Of a stretch of DNA of 58,443 bases, positions 1-11,750 are shown piece after piece (position 1 is the first letter of the stretch; the number at the start of each line of letters is the position of its first letter). The stretch comes from Spirogloea muscicola (taxonomy: Eukaryota > Streptophyta > Zygnematophyceae > Spirogloeales > Spirogloeaceae), in contig WELB01000005.1 in assembly GCA_009602725.1 (NCBI GenBank), positions 1,454,359 to 1,512,801 of the forward strand, given 5' to 3'. The position numbers were made by a program, and so were the translations under genes. The notes beneath the pieces are model-generated. The model worked only from the letters and a program-made list of their open reading frames with translations, ran no database searches and was not told the origin of the DNA.

Positions 1-61
1 GCCGCGCCGCGCCGAGCTCGGCGGCGGACGCCCGGCCCCTCTGACGCCGCCCCGTCCGCAG

Positions 62-3000
62 GCCCCCAAGCGGCGCCACCCGCTGCTGCTCCTGTCGGGC
101 ATTGCCACCAACGCCGTCGGCTACGATATCGACCCTGAGGTGAGCGGCGTGGAAGTGCAGCCATCCCAGCCCTGCAAACATAGGCAATCAGTATGAAAAT
201 CGTTTAGTATGGTAATCCTATCTAGAAAATCGTGAATTCTTATCAGATTTTGACAGAACATGTGGCGGCAGCCTTGCCATTGGAGCTGGCAGCAACAGCC
301 TTGGCAGTGCGATTTAATGCGATTTACGGCAATTTAATTGCTCCGTGCGAGCGCTCGGCTGGCCGTGCAGCTGTCGTTCGCGAGGTACATGGCGGAGCAG
401 GGCTTCGAGACGTGGATACTGGAGGTCCGGGGCGCCGGCTTCAGCAAGCTGGTGGACGGCCCGCCGCCCCAGACGCCGGACGAGCTGGTGGCCAGCGAAT
501 CCGACGGTGCCGCCGCCGCCACCAACGGCTCGGCTGGCGGAGGCCGGGCGGCGGACCGGCAGGAGCAGCTGATGGCGACCGTGGAGCAGCTGCGGGAGCA
601 GCTGGCGGGCCTGCTGGAGGAGCGCAAGCGGCTGGAGATGGGGCAGCGCGCCGCCGAGCTGCGCCGCAGCCTCGCACGCCTGCTGCAGCAGGCGCAGCAA
701 ACGGCTCTGGTTGGTATTGCCTCTGCTCCAGCCTCTTGACTCTAGCCAAAAGCCAACCAAAAAAGCAAAACCCACACATCCAAGTACCACATCCCACACT
801 ATCATTCAAACTGGGGTGTTATTGCAGGCTGGAATGTAATGCTTGGGCATGAAAGGGCGTTGAAGGCTCTCCAGCTTTGCATGCATGGCAGCAAGCGCAG
901 TAAACGGCTCTGATTGGTACTGCCACTGCTCCAGCCCATAACTCGAGCTAAGAGCCAATCTCCAAGTACAACCCATTCACACATCCCACACATCCAAAGT
1001 ACCAGTCATGAACAACCTCTCACACCATCGCCAAATTTCCCGAGTGAATGTAAGGTTGGGATGAAACGCTTCAGCCTGCAGGGTCAAGGTCCTCCAGCTT
1101 TGCATGTAAAGGGCTACAGAGCACATTGAGCCCTGCTTCTGTATGAGAGTGGCGCCTTAGAGCAAGGGCGTCTGATATCTGGCCGTAGTTGGTTCAGATT
1201 ACGGTTCTCTATTGAGGTCAAGATTGCCTACGTCTTTCTCATCCTGAGCTCGCTGGCTGAAGCTGGTGGTATGTGTGCTGTGGTGCAGGACGTGTGGATG
1301 AGCTTGCTGCAAAGCTGAGCAGCCTGCTGGACGACAGTCAGAAGACAGGTTCGCATTGCCACACCAGCGCCGCTCCTGACTGCTGCGCTTCACATGCATT
1401 GAGAGCGGCCAGTCCTCGTGTGTCGCAAGTGTGCTTCATAGCCTCAGACAAGTTGTGCGCCGCCTCTGTGGCACTCTGGCAGCCATTGGGGCGCAGATTG
1501 GCAATGTGAGGGACGGGCTGGCTAAGCTCCTGGAAGATGCGCAGCGCACATCCCTGGCAGGTAAGGGCTTAACCCAGTTTGAGTTTACCGAGGGCTTGCA
1601 AGACTGCCTTCCTTGTCGAGTCACTTTCTGCTTTCGTTGGTGATGACAGTCAGGTATATCTTGCAGAACCAAGATATGTATGAGTCGGTCATGACGCAGT
1701 AGAGATCATTGCAGAGTGCAAGTTAAACATGCAGACTGGAGGGTCTGTCTTTAGTGCTTGGAGCTGGTATTCAATGCCAAGCTTGGCTGTACCTACCCTT
1801 TTCTCTGCAGGACCGATAAAGGACCTCAGTGACAGGCTGACCAGCGTGCTGGACGACGCTCCGATGGGGGCCCGCGTGGCGGATGTGCGGCAGAGCATCA
1901 CCCGGCTGCTAGAGGACGGCCAGCGTATGGCACTGTCCAGTCGCATCACGGAGCTTGTGGAGCGCCTCACCACTCTGCTGGAGGGCAGCGAGAAGACTGG
2001 TGAGGTCCATGAGTGCCCTGTTGACCTTTACTAACCCTGTTCACTTCCGCCTAGAATGGTCAGCTCAAAGACCCTACTTTAGAATGCCAAGGACGTCGCA
2101 CCTCCCACGTGTTTGCACACTTGCAATTGAGCTTAGAGAGTATATGGAGCAGCTTACTATGTCTACTAATCCTTGACGTTGCCAACACTTCAAGGCCATG
2201 CTCAGGAGGCCCTTGAGATCATGATTGAGCAGCATCGTCTAAGGTCCAGACAAAGCTTACACTAGCAACTTACCGAAGTTTGAGTATATACGTGTGCACA
2301 AATCTTGTGTGCAGCCCTCACCACCAGGATAGATGACCTCCGCCAGCGGCTCGCGGGTCTTCAGAGCCAGGGCCAGAGGCTGGTGGAGGGCAGCAGCGTC
2401 CTGGCATCACCACGCTTTGAAGAGTTGCGATCTCGCATCACATCCATCATGGGCGAGACACAGAAGACTTTTGCGCTTATTCAGAAGACTGACTGGGATT
2501 TTGACAGCTACTTGAAGGAGGACCTTCCCGCTGCTGTAGGACTCTACTTATCTCCTATTGCAGCATGCTTAGTATGTGATCTAGAAACGGCAATTCTCGC
2601 TTTGATGCATTGCCCAGAATGGTTGATTGTGGAGCAATGTTCTTGAGGTACAGTGGGCTTGTGTGCTTACATTGACAATGACATAGCAAGCAACCTGTCT
2701 GCATGACCTGCCTCTTTTCTGAGGCCATCCACTTGTAGTTCTGGTGGAGACATTGATCAAATATGGCATTTGGTATTGCAGATGCAGTACATTCAGCGCA
2801 TTTGTAGTCCCCCTGACGGGAAGCTTCTGTCAGTTGGCCATTCAATGGGCGGCATTCTCCTGTATGCCCACATCTCCACCAAAGGTATTCCAGCCTGGTA
2901 GAGAAGCTTCAAGGTCTTTGCGATCGCTGGCAATGATACTCAACCTTTCGTGTCCTGGAGCCCTGTGGTACTTTTTCTATTGTCCAGAGTAGGACCAGAC

Positions 3001-4290
3001 CATGTATCTGGTGCTACTCTTATACTTCCTGCTCTATCACTTGTGGCACAGGCACAGATTCAGGCATTGCAGCTTATGTTACTGTCGCATCCTCGCTGGA
3101 CTATGATGTTTCAGACACGTCATTGAAGCTGCTCCTCCCATTTGTAAGCTGCCCCTGCCCCATGCAGAGCACCTCAGCAGATTACGTTAGCCCAGACATT
3201 GGACAAAGCATTGTGACTTACATACTTGACGGTGTTGGTTGTCTAGATTTTGGCGGCCAGCTGCCACGCTCTTTGGTTCTTCCATAACGGCACACTTGGG
3301 GGTTGTTGCCAGACCTGATAGATTTCTCCTTGTGCAGGCAAGCCCAGCAGAGCTGCTCAGCGTTCCGGTCGTCCCGCTTGGCATCATGGCACGTGCAGCT
3401 TTGCCATTCATCATGCGCCCGCCCTACACGCTTGCTTGGTTTGGTTACCATGTGTCTGCCAGTCGCATGATGGACCCGCCGATCTTCCGGAAGCTCTGGA
3501 CACAGCACTTCTGTACGTCATGAAAATCTTTGGTTCCTACTTTGGTTCCTACTTCGAAGTTGTAGAGGCAGCTACTAATGCTAGTGAAGTTGGACATGTT
3601 AGAGTTTGAGTGGGGCTTAAGCCAGCAGCTATTGCTTTATGCTTGTAATCATCTTAAGGCAATATTGTAGGGGCTGCTTAAGTAAACGTGTGCGACAATC
3701 TTTTGTGCAGGTACCATCCCCATGAGGTTGCTCCTACAAATGGCTACAGTGTTCCAGCCGGGTGGACTTCGTGACAGAAGCGGAAGCATCAAGTATAGAG
3801 ACGGCCTGGGCAAGGCAGCAGTGCCTGTGCTTGCTGTATCAGGAGACAAGGATCTTATTTGCCCACCCATTGCTGTCACTGGTATGTGGTCACCCTCTCT
3901 ACTACTACTCCTTGATATTTCTCACCAACTAGGGGAACTCGTCAACTCTGCTTAATATAAGTGTTGTGGTCTATTTACGCAGACACCACTGAGCACATAA
4001 GGAGCGACATGCTGACTTACAAGCATTTTGGTGGACTGGGAGGTCGGCACTATAGTCACTACGATCTTATATGTGGAAAGTGGGTGAGTATGCATAATTG
4101 AGCAGCAGGCAGCATCAGGGATACCTGTCTTTGATGACTAGTGCTTCACTACAGGTCATACATACATCCAACTGACTATTCTTTCATGACTTGTTTGTGA
4201 CAAATTCAGGCAAGGACCGAGGTGTACCCAGTCATTCGGCAATTCCTAATACATCATGATTCTATCGAGACAGCTGATACAGCATCTTAG
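62..4290 (+). CDS. alpha/beta hydrolase, plant UCP031088 type (5' partial)
   Basis: Predicted serine hydrolase of the alpha/beta fold; substrate unknown. Exons in consistent phase: 62-139, 371-713, 1289-1348, 1483-1560, 1811-1999, 2315-2535, 2782-2884, 3064-3143, 3338-3512, 3711-3881, 3983-4083, 4210-4290 (stop TAG), giving 559 residues with the N-terminus outside the window. The opening strand reads PLLLLSGIATNAVGYDIDP. The nucleophile elbow GHSMGG is in the 2782-2884 exon, the acid-strand motif SGDKDLICPP in 3711-3881, and a candidate catalytic His in HYSHYDLI in 3983-4083. Between the first strands and the elbow is a long helical insertion built from repeated L-x-x-x-L segments ending in (E/D)xxQKT or similar, then WDFDSYLKED, as in the Arabidopsis At1g15060/At1g73750 group (recalled, not searched). 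Family assignment is firm; start and enzymatic activity are unknown. Confidence 0.88.
699..1120. repeat. imperfect direct repeats in a hydrolase intron, copying an exon end
   Basis: The last bases of the exon ending at 713 and its splice donor region (CAAACGGCTCTG, then GTTGGTATTGCC) recur about 200 bases later inside the intron as TAAACGGCTCTG, then ATTGGTACTGCC, followed by the same CTGCTCCAGCC and similar CACACATCC runs. A second shared block, CTCCAGCTTTGCATG, occurs near 865 and again near 1093. This looks like an old local duplication that copied the exon edge into the intron. Confidence 0.6.
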
Positions 4291-5330
4291 TGTTTCCATA
4301 AGGGCAGTACATCCAAGTACCTTCATTACCATGGCAAGCTGGAAGCTGTTTCTAGAATGGCTGTGGCTGTGAAAAAGGTCCCCGGCGACATGGCCAAAAT
4401 CTGAAGGTTTCCACAGCAAGCACATGCATTCATTCATTGATATTCTGTAATTTCAGCATGACACATGTCCATGCTGCAGCTTTTGTCAGCTCTCCTCTAG
4501 TACAGGAGAAGACATGGCGGTCACTTTCTTGTGGGCAGTAGCAGATCTGTGTACCATGCTGTCAGCTCTGCTTAGTAATAGATAGAAACAAATAAGAAAA
4601 GCCAAAACTTGCATCCATGACATTTTAACCTACTTTATATAGGAGAGGACATAGCCGTGGCTTACTGTAGGCAGTAGCATGATCGGGATACGATGCTGCG
4701 TCTGTGTGCAAGAATGGTAATTGCATTACCCTGGCATAAATTTTGCACTCATTGATTACTGTTTAGGAAGTCATACAACATCTGCTGCCTATGTTTACAG
4801 TTTTTTCATCAGCTGTCCGGCTTGCGAGTAGTAGAGACACTGTTTGTGTATATGCATGTATGTGCATGTGGCGCAAATTTGAGAATCAACAGTGTCATAC
4901 ATCATGCAAAAGGTTGTCTGGCGGCATGTGAATCAGTGCAACATACGCATGCAGTGCTAGATTAGTAGGGCATCAACAATCAATTCAAAGCCACATCCTG
5001 AGAAGACAAACATTCAGCTGCACACACCAGTTGTGGTCAGGTTTCCGTTCTTCATCGCATTTCATATATTTTCGGATTGCTGGTGCGCATTATCACAGAT
5101 AGTCAAGGATCATGTTGTACGTGTGGGTCATAGTATTCCCACCACGAGAAGTTAGCTTACTACACATTGTTATGCATTTGGCAAATTCATGTTAACAATT
5201 TATTGGTCATTGTTATCACAGTGCACCTTGATTGATTCTACCAGGACAATTTAGTAACCACTGCAGCACTAAAAAACCACTTGTCCCCTCACACTTCTGC
5301 TCTTTTGTTTCTCCTCTTCCCATCCCAGCA
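4291..5330. other. 3' flank and intergenic, no gene seen
   Basis: AT-richer sequence after the hydrolase stop, with no convincing exon on either strand. It holds one imperfect direct repeat: AGGAGAAGACATGGCGGT near 4504 and AGGAGAGGACATAGCCGT near 4642 are each followed by GGCAGTAGCA and a similar ACCATGCTG/ACGATGCTG block, with a period of about 138 bases. Confidence 0.5.
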
Positions 5331-5550
5331 ATTTCTGATGTTGGCTGACCTTGTGATTGAATTGGCACATCATAAGACCGTAGAAAGCCATATTGAAGAA
5401 ACATTAGCATTGACAGACCACTCGAACCATGGCTTGACCAATAATGCAATAGTGACTGTAGACGCCTTCAGAGATCCAGAGCGAACAACAATTTACACAG
5501 CAATGAAGGGAGTACAACAAGCGGCCAAAGCTTTGGCCAGCTATATGTGA
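5331..5550 (+). CDS. orphan exon-like ORF, unrecognised
   Basis: A strong pyrimidine tract ending CCCATCCCAG at about 5330 precedes an open frame of about 73 codons that ends with TGA at 5548-5550. The product is helical and mildly acidic (it includes ADLVIELAHHKTVESH and AAKALASYM) and I do not recognise it. Its base composition is lower in GC than the other exons here. No partner exon is visible in the AT-rich sequence upstream. It could be an alternative last exon of the hydrolase, a remnant of an inserted element, or chance. Confidence 0.25.
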
Positions 5551-5599
5551 CTAAATGAGCAGGAGGTGAAGATGATCATGAGCTCAATGCTCCATCAAT

Positions 5600-6145
5600 C
5601 TAGCGCTTGGCATCGTTCCAGGTGTTCTTGGCGTCCTGCTTGAGGCTGTCACCAGCAGAAGCAGCGCGGTTGCCGAACTCCTTGGTCTTGGTCTCAGCCT
5701 TGTCAAGTCCGGACTGGCCCTTGCCAAGGAACTTCTGTTAAGGGGAAATCATGTGCACCAAGCAGCTATATCAGATGTCGGACTCCCAATGCTCACGGCG
5801 GTACTGATAGACCTGGCGAACGGCGACAACCGCTTCCCACCTTCTCTTTCCCACCTCTGACTGAACTACGTGGGACAGCAGGTCGCAACTTGACGGTAGA
5901 CAGCAGTAAGAGCTTGGCCAAGGTAAAAACTTTCAAATCTTCCACCATCTACTTGGCATTGTGCAGCCGCCAGGCGCGTGACGAGCCGGCCTGGCAGTGC
6001 AAACTTATAACCGCGAGTAAGCGGGGGAGGGGCGGACCTGGCCCTCGGCCTTGCCCTCGTGGGTGCCGAAGAAGTAGTAGAGCGCGGCGCCGACGGCGGC
6101 GATGCCGGCGACCTTGAGCACGTTCTCCTGGTTGATCTCCACCAT
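5600..6145 (-). CDS. 80-residue one-TM protein with charged amphipathic tail (copy 1)
   Basis: Two exons: 6038-6145 (36 codons, start ATG) and 5600-5734 (stop TAG), joined in phase 0 across a 303-base intron. Residues about 9-27 form a Gly/Ala-rich membrane helix (VLKVAGIAAVGAALYYFFGT). The rest is a Lys/Asp/Glu/Ala-rich tail predicted to be an amphipathic helix (KTKEFGNRAASAGDSLKQDA). It is a clear paralogue of the gene at 22336-22783, with the same N-terminal INxxN-L motif, the same GIAAxGxxLYY core, and an intron at the same place and phase. The layout resembles YtxH-like or LEA_4-like stress proteins, but I know no named family with this N-terminus. The product may anchor to an organelle or plastid membrane, which is inference. 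A CGG tract forms its 5' leader. Confidence 0.75.
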
Positions 6146-6157
6146 GGTGGCGGGTGC

Positions 6158-6158
6158 T

Positions 6159-6189
<31 letters not shown>

Positions 6190-6220
6190 GCGGCGGCTGG
6201 GGTGGCGGCGTGNGGCGGCA

Positions 6221-6251
<31 letters not shown>

Positions 6252-6270
6252 CTGGGGCGGCGGCGGCGTG
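6158..6270. repeat. (CGG)n tract with one-N gap at 6213
   Basis: Near-pure CGG/GGC trinucleotide run directly upstream of the start codon at 6145, broken by GGGGTGGCGGCGTGN. The single N at 6213 is an assembly placeholder, so the real tract length is unknown. The long open frames seen across it are products of the repeat. Confidence 0.85.
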
Positions 6271-8817
6271 AGGGGTAGGAGTGAGCTGCTTGGGATGTGA
6301 ACCGGAGATGTGTGGGAGGACAACTTGTAGCTCCTACCGCCGGGCTCGGAGCGACCCCGCAGCCCGTGCCGGCTCCGCCACGTGTCGTCGTCCGGAGCCA
6401 TCCAATCCGCCGCTGCCAGCGCACAGCCTTGCCGTCCGGAGCGCGGCCTCATTGGCTGCAGCGGGACGAGCCCTGCAGGCCGGGCACGTGGCGTGCACCA
6501 GATCCTTGTGCGCTGGCGACATGTTATCTTGCCACGTGTGAAACCAGTGACACGTGGCGGCTTGCGGGGGCTGCGCGGCGGGAGGTGGGCGCCCTTGGGG
6601 CGGCGGGAGCCAGACCGCCGCGGGTGGTCCTGCACTCCGCAAGTCGCGGAGGGATTGGCCAGCGCAAAATGTTTTGGCGTTCTTTAGAGATACTCGACCC
6701 TCATGTGCTTACCTTTGTACTTGGCCATACTGGCCTTCGATTGTTTCAAATACACGAAATTCACATCAGAGGCACGCCTGGAGCACGCCGCGGAGGGTCT
6801 TATACTTGCCTCCTCTGGCCCCCTTCTCGTACTGCGTTTATTCTTTTTTGGGCTGGCTTTTCCAGCCCCTATCCTCTTTATCCTCAATGGCCGAGCCCTT
6901 CTTCTGTACTTGTATATACTTGCTGCTGATCTAGGCTATTCGTCAGTACCCAACCAGGGCTGACCGAAAGCCCAGGACCCGGAAGCATTACCGTCGTCAC
7001 TCAGTTGGGGCTCGAGCGATGGAGAAGCGGCGCTCTTGGAGGGAGTGCCGCGCTCCTTCCTCGCCTTCTTGCCAATGGCGGTGACGGCGGCAGGGTCCGG
7101 CACGAAGAAAGGGCTCGCTGCTGGCCTGCAGGAAGCAGGCCAGCAGCGACTCAAGGCAGGTGGCCTGGGCGCTGGCAAGCAAGGGGGAGCGGAGCGGTGG
7201 GCAAAAGGACGGTAGCTCCTGTTAGAGTGAGAGAGCTTTCTGCTCACTCGACCCCCTTTTGCCTACATTGAGAAAAGAATGCAAATCACACGGGCACAGC
7301 AGCGGGTCAGCCCGCCGGGGGCCCGAGTGGGGGCCGGCTGCAGAGCCGGCCCAGAAGTGTCCGTTAAACTCGTCGGGCAGGGTGTGAGGCACAGGTGTGA
7401 GGCACAATCTCACACGTGTGATCTGCCTACGTGTCACCCTGATGGTCCGGGCAAGCCGCCCCTGGAAGCGAAAGGCGCTTCCCTAAGTGGGACACTTGAT
7501 AACATGAAGAATAACGAAAGGAGCTAATGCCTACAGTCTAACACTTGCATGTACTTAATTAGCATCGTAGGATTGGACGTGGCTTGGACAACAGGCCGGG
7601 GCTCGGGCTCCTCAGATCCCCTCTTCTTCAATCCTTTGAAAAGAGAGAAGGCGCGCGCGCGGGTGCGCATGAAAAGAACGACTCTTCCAGTAGGAGGCGA
7701 TGATGGCTTGTCCCTTCAGCAGTTGCTGGCTGGACCTTCTGCAGCGGCTTCACCGGCATGCATCGATCGTCAGCAGGGTCCAGAAGGGGAGCTGACCGGC
7801 TTCAACGCGGCCGAGTTGCTTGCCAGGTTCTCCGCATACGGCTGTCTGAGTCCTTCCAACGCTCCCTGTCTCACGCCATGCACTTGCGGACAGGCCGCGC
7901 TATGGCTGCTGCTTCTGGGTCTCGTCGGGGTGCCTCTTTTCCAGCTGCAAGTTACTCCAACTTGCTGCTGCTAACCCGCCTACTAAGCTCCCCTCGCTGG
8001 AGTCTCGTGCATAGCTGTGTGGTCTAGGCACCTTCCGGCTCTTTGGACCTTGTCCATTCTTTTTGGGCTGGCCTTTCCCAGCTTCGGACTTTGCCAAATC
8101 AATCGGGCTGGCATTTCATTTCAGACAAGAACAGCTCTACCAATTGACGGGAATGGCCGTGAGAGCCCTCGCCCCCCTAAACTTCACCAGAAAGCAAGTA
8201 ACCGCAAAGAATGGCCACTCCATTCCCCTAGTCAGCAGTCACAAGTTGATACACTGAGCAGCCAATAAGGGGTTGTCGCAATTAATGGAGGAATTCCTCC
8301 ACATATTGTTATGATTGGACAGATTGCGAATGTTGGCCCGGCATATAGGCTGAGGCGGCAGCTAGGGCATGGCCAGCATGCAGATGCAAGGCATGACCCA
8401 GGTAATGCTGTACCAGAATAGAGAGACGCACGCATTAAACAAGGGCTGGAGAGCCCGCTGGGCAAAACTCTGGCTGCTCCCTTGCTGCATTGAGGACTCA
8501 AAGCACGAACTGGTGCCCAGCAAAATCAGCCCAAATAGAATGGACAAGAGGGACAAGCAGATCTGAGAAGGAGGTGAGCATGGGAAACTGTGGCGCTACC
8601 GGCTGCCTTGCTGTGCACAATATCTACAACCTCTGTGCAGCTGTGCTGCTCTCCAAATGGAACAACGTGCTGAGACCCCTGATGCGTAAGCGGCCTGAGA
8701 GGCAGGCGGCTTGTCCTAGCTCACAAGAGAGCTGCACCCTTGAACAGGTATTTGCAGCGGTCTTCCAAGTGGTGTGCGTATAGAAGAAGACAATTACACC
8801 TACAATCAACCTACTAA
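6271..8817. repeat. intergenic block with interspersed repeat copies, no gene seen
   Basis: About 6271-6660 is a GC-rich upstream region of the small gene. About 6789-6910 is an inverted-orientation copy of a repeat seen at 28990-29095 and 46280-46390: it reads CCCCTTCTCGTACTGCG, then TTTTTTGGGCTGGC, TTTTCCAGCCCC, and CCGAGCCCTTCTTC. A GAGAGAAGGCGCGC block with GCGCATGAAA lies near 7646. A diverged pair of ATGCA-C/GATGCAAGGC blocks in opposite orientation lies near 7878 and 8385. GGGCTGGCCTTTCCCAGC lies near 8068. I found no coding sequence. Confidence 0.6.
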
Positions 8818-11116
8818 TCAAGTAACTACTTGCTGGTCAGCTTCTCTCTGGGCCCCAAACTCCATTGCTAATTTTCTGTCCTGAGACCCTTGGGAGCGTG
8901 CAGCAGCGGCTTCCCTTTTCTGCCTCTTTAGCCCCTTCATCTTGTTAAGAGCAATCTTACTCACCTGCAGACAAACACAAATCAATCTGAGGTGGTTAGT
9001 CCTGAGCCATGCCGCTAAACCCAGCCCAAGCCTGCCTAGGCTCGCTGACTGCAGCTTGTTTGAAGCTTCTTATGATCAATCAATCCATATTCGTATGACT
9101 GTGCTCGTAGGTACAGGAGGACCAGGTCCCGCTTGCAGCTTTTAAGAGCCCTCTTCTCTGCTGCTAATGTCTGCCACTGACTTATGAACGCCAGGAAAGC
9201 GACTTCAAGTGAGTGAAGGAGGTGGAGGGGGGGTGGTGTAAGCAAGCAAATTCGCACACATATGCACTGGCAAGAGGGGCCAGATTCACATACCTCTTGC
9301 TTAGGCATGTAGATTCTGCCAATCTTGCCAGCCAAAGAGTCTGTCGAGACGTTCTTGATCTGTGGGGTACAGGAATAAGTAAGGAAGTAATTAGTCAGCA
9401 GCCATGGTCGCTGAAAAGTCGACTGATGCGGCCTTTGTTTTGTTGCAGACAAAAACATGTGCCACACTGAGACTGAACAAGGTCACACACACCAATTTAC
9501 ACAGCATTCACAACGAGCACCTCAGATGGTAACCCTCCCTCTGTATCTACATTCTTCACCTGTGAAAGGAAGATGAAGAGAGCATTACAGTGTGCGGTTG
9601 ATGTGGTAGGGTTTCACAGTCAAGTAGGGTGCCACCAGGAGGTCACACCTTTTTCTTTGTGGTCTTTGTCACAGTGCGATGTGCCTCCTTCTGCAATTCC
9701 TCTCCTGCCTCGCGGGTCCGTCGCAAGCTCAGGTCCAGGAAGGGGCCAACTTCCACAAGCTCCAGCCTCGGCACTGTCGTCCCAGACTTCTTCAGCCGTA
9801 TGCCACAGTGCCTCAGCCAAACCTGAGAATAAGGTCACTTATGGATTCCTGAGTCAGTGCCCATTAAACCCCCGTACTCAGTGACTAAGTATTGGATGTG
9901 AGATCCTTACAATGCCGCTGCAGAGCAGAGATGCTGAAGCAAGGACGTCACCGCACATATGCTTCTCCTGACAGCCCAAAGCTCCAAGGCAATCATGAAA
10001 GTTCACCTTGCCGGCAGCTGCGATGCAAATGAAGACGCGATCAAGGCCCGCCAGATTAAACCCTTCCGCATCCTGCATTGAGAAGTACAATCTAGTTCAG
10101 ATGGAACATGTTGCTGCTTCAACGATCCCTGCTTCTACTGCAAGAATCGTTGAAGCAGCACTGTGAACAATGACCACTGCCCAAGCTCATTGATGACCAA
10201 GTTGGTGGCACGAGAGGGCTCCAGATAGAAGGGAATGGGAAACCTCGCCACGGAAGAAGTCGAGGAGGATGCTCTTGAGCTGCCGGTACTCTGGCTTGGT
10301 CTCGAATTCGTCGCCCACAAAGACAAAGCAGGGTTTGGAGCCCTCCTGGGGGGCATGCTTGCCCCCTCCTCTGAACTCCGCGATGGACCTGTAGCGGTCC
10401 ACCCCCAGCTCCACCAGGTCGTACATGTGGTGGTCGAACATGCGGCCGAGGACGAGATTGTGGGGCCGCTTCTTCGAGTGGGACCCAAACTGGTTAACAA
10501 CAACCAGTCATCATGTCAGCACAACAAGCAAGCTGGGAGAGGCACCATTGCCGACTAGTCAAGCTAGAGCGCTTGGAGCTTGGTGCTTAGAGCAAACGAA
10601 GTACACTGTGGCATTACAGAAGTAAAGCGAAGGCAAGATAAACACCGCTAACAGAAAAGCAAGCTGGAAGGTCGTGAATCAAGCCGCAACTAGTGTCCAG
10701 CATTAGTGTGGGAGTTACAGCAAAGAGGCTGCAGTCGGTCTTGAGGGACATGAACTCCAGCGAGGCCTCGCCGCCGCCCTCAAACGGCCGCACGGCGTCG
10801 TTCTTGCGGCTGAGCTTGGTGGCGTTGCCGCCGGCCTTCTTGAGGTGGTACAGGTCCGACAGCACGCCCTTCACCGCCGCGCTGGCCTTGGTGCCGTGCA
10901 GGAACAGCGCCTTCTTCTGGTCCTCGTGCTGAGCACCGCCAGGCGCCGCGCTGCGGATGCAGTGAGTGCCACGGCTGCCGTCGACTCCGCCATCGCCAGC
11001 AGGCCGGCGCCGGAGCCACTTTGCGGCCAGTAGTGCGGCGCTCTCACCAGCTTGGGCGCTCGTCTCTCGAGCACGCGCCGCGCCCGCGGCGACTTGGGCT
11101 TCGCGATGCGCAGCAT
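8818..11116 (-). CDS. RPF2: ribosome biogenesis protein RPF2 (Brix domain)
   Basis: Nucleolar 60S assembly factor. In the family, RPF2 with RRS1 brings the 5S RNP into pre-60S particles. Exons: 11048-11116 (ATG), 10719-10928, 10244-10489, 10007-10072, 9649-9822, optional 9521-9559, 9294-9359, 8818-8964 (TGA); 325 residues, or 338 with the optional exon. The basic N-terminus has KPKSPRARRVLERRAPKL. The Brix domain includes ALFLHGTKAS, SRKNDAVRPFE, FGSHSKKRPHNLVLGRMFDH, FETKPEYRQLKSILLDFFRG, LAGLDRVF, RLKKSGTTVPRLEL and LDLSLRRT. The C-terminal tail has GKIGRIYMPKQE and KMKGLKRQKR. Length and motif order fit plant and animal RPF2. Start lies beside a CGG tract and the 330-N gap, head-to-head with LSM8. 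Confidence 0.95.
9521..9559 (-). other. possible extra 13-codon RPF2 exon
   Basis: Between two well-supported exons, a 39-base in-phase segment is flanked by CTTTCACAG and a GTGCTC donor and would encode VKNVDTEGGLPSE. The next exon begins IKNVSTDSLAGK, so the two share KNV-(D/S)-T-(E/D). Recalled RPF2 proteins have one such segment, so this may be a duplicated exon that is included, alternative or dead. Confidence 0.35.
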
Positions 11117-11124
11117 CGCCGCAG

Positions 11125-11513
11125 CCGCCGCCGCCGCCGCCGCCGCAGGCGCTGCCGCTCTCGCTGATGCCGCCGCCGCCGCCNNNNNNNNNNNNNNNNN
11201 NNNNNNNNNNNNNNNNNNNNNNNNNNNNNNNNNNNNNNNNNNNNNNNNNNNNNNNNNNNNNNNNNNNNNNNNNNNNNNNNNNNNNNNNNNNNNNNNNNNN
11301 NNNNNNNNNNNNNNNNNNNNNNNNNNNNNNNNNNNNNNNNNNNNNNNNNNNNNNNNNNNNNNNNNNNNNNNNNNNNNNNNNNNNNNNNNNNNNNNNNNNN
11401 NNNNNNNNNNNNNNNNNNNNNNNNNNNNNNNNNNNNNNNNNNNNNNNNNNNNNNNNNNNNNNNNNNNNNNNNNNNNNNNNNNNNNNNNNNNNNNNNNNNN
11501 NNNNNNNNNNNNN
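11125..11513. other. GCC tract and 330-N assembly gap
   Basis: A (GCC)n tract immediately upstream of the RPF2 start runs into 330 N (11184-11513). Sequence resumes as very GC-rich DNA leading to LSM8. The promoter region shared by the two divergent genes is mostly unsequenced. Long open frames spanning the N run are artefacts. Confidence 0.95.
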
Positions 11514-11750
11514 GGGAGGGCAGCGCCCCACGCCGCCGCCGCCGCCCGGCGGCCCTGCCCGCCGCCCGCGGCCCTCCGCCGCGCGGTCATCCTGAGGGCC
11601 CTCTGAAGTCAAGGAAGGCGGCGCTCGCTGGCTTGATGACGGCTCTGCTCCGATGCTCGGCCGGCCCGGCCGCCCTCTAGCGTCACCGCCTGGCTGCTGT
11701 TCGGCGACCGCGGCGGCCCGCAGCCTCCCGCCGGCCCTCGCGCTGGCAGC

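Noticed and set aside
5949-6635. 228-codon frame with Ala and Pro runs around the CGG tract
   Set aside because: Produced by the trinucleotide repeat. The correct frame there is the short first exon ending at 6038.
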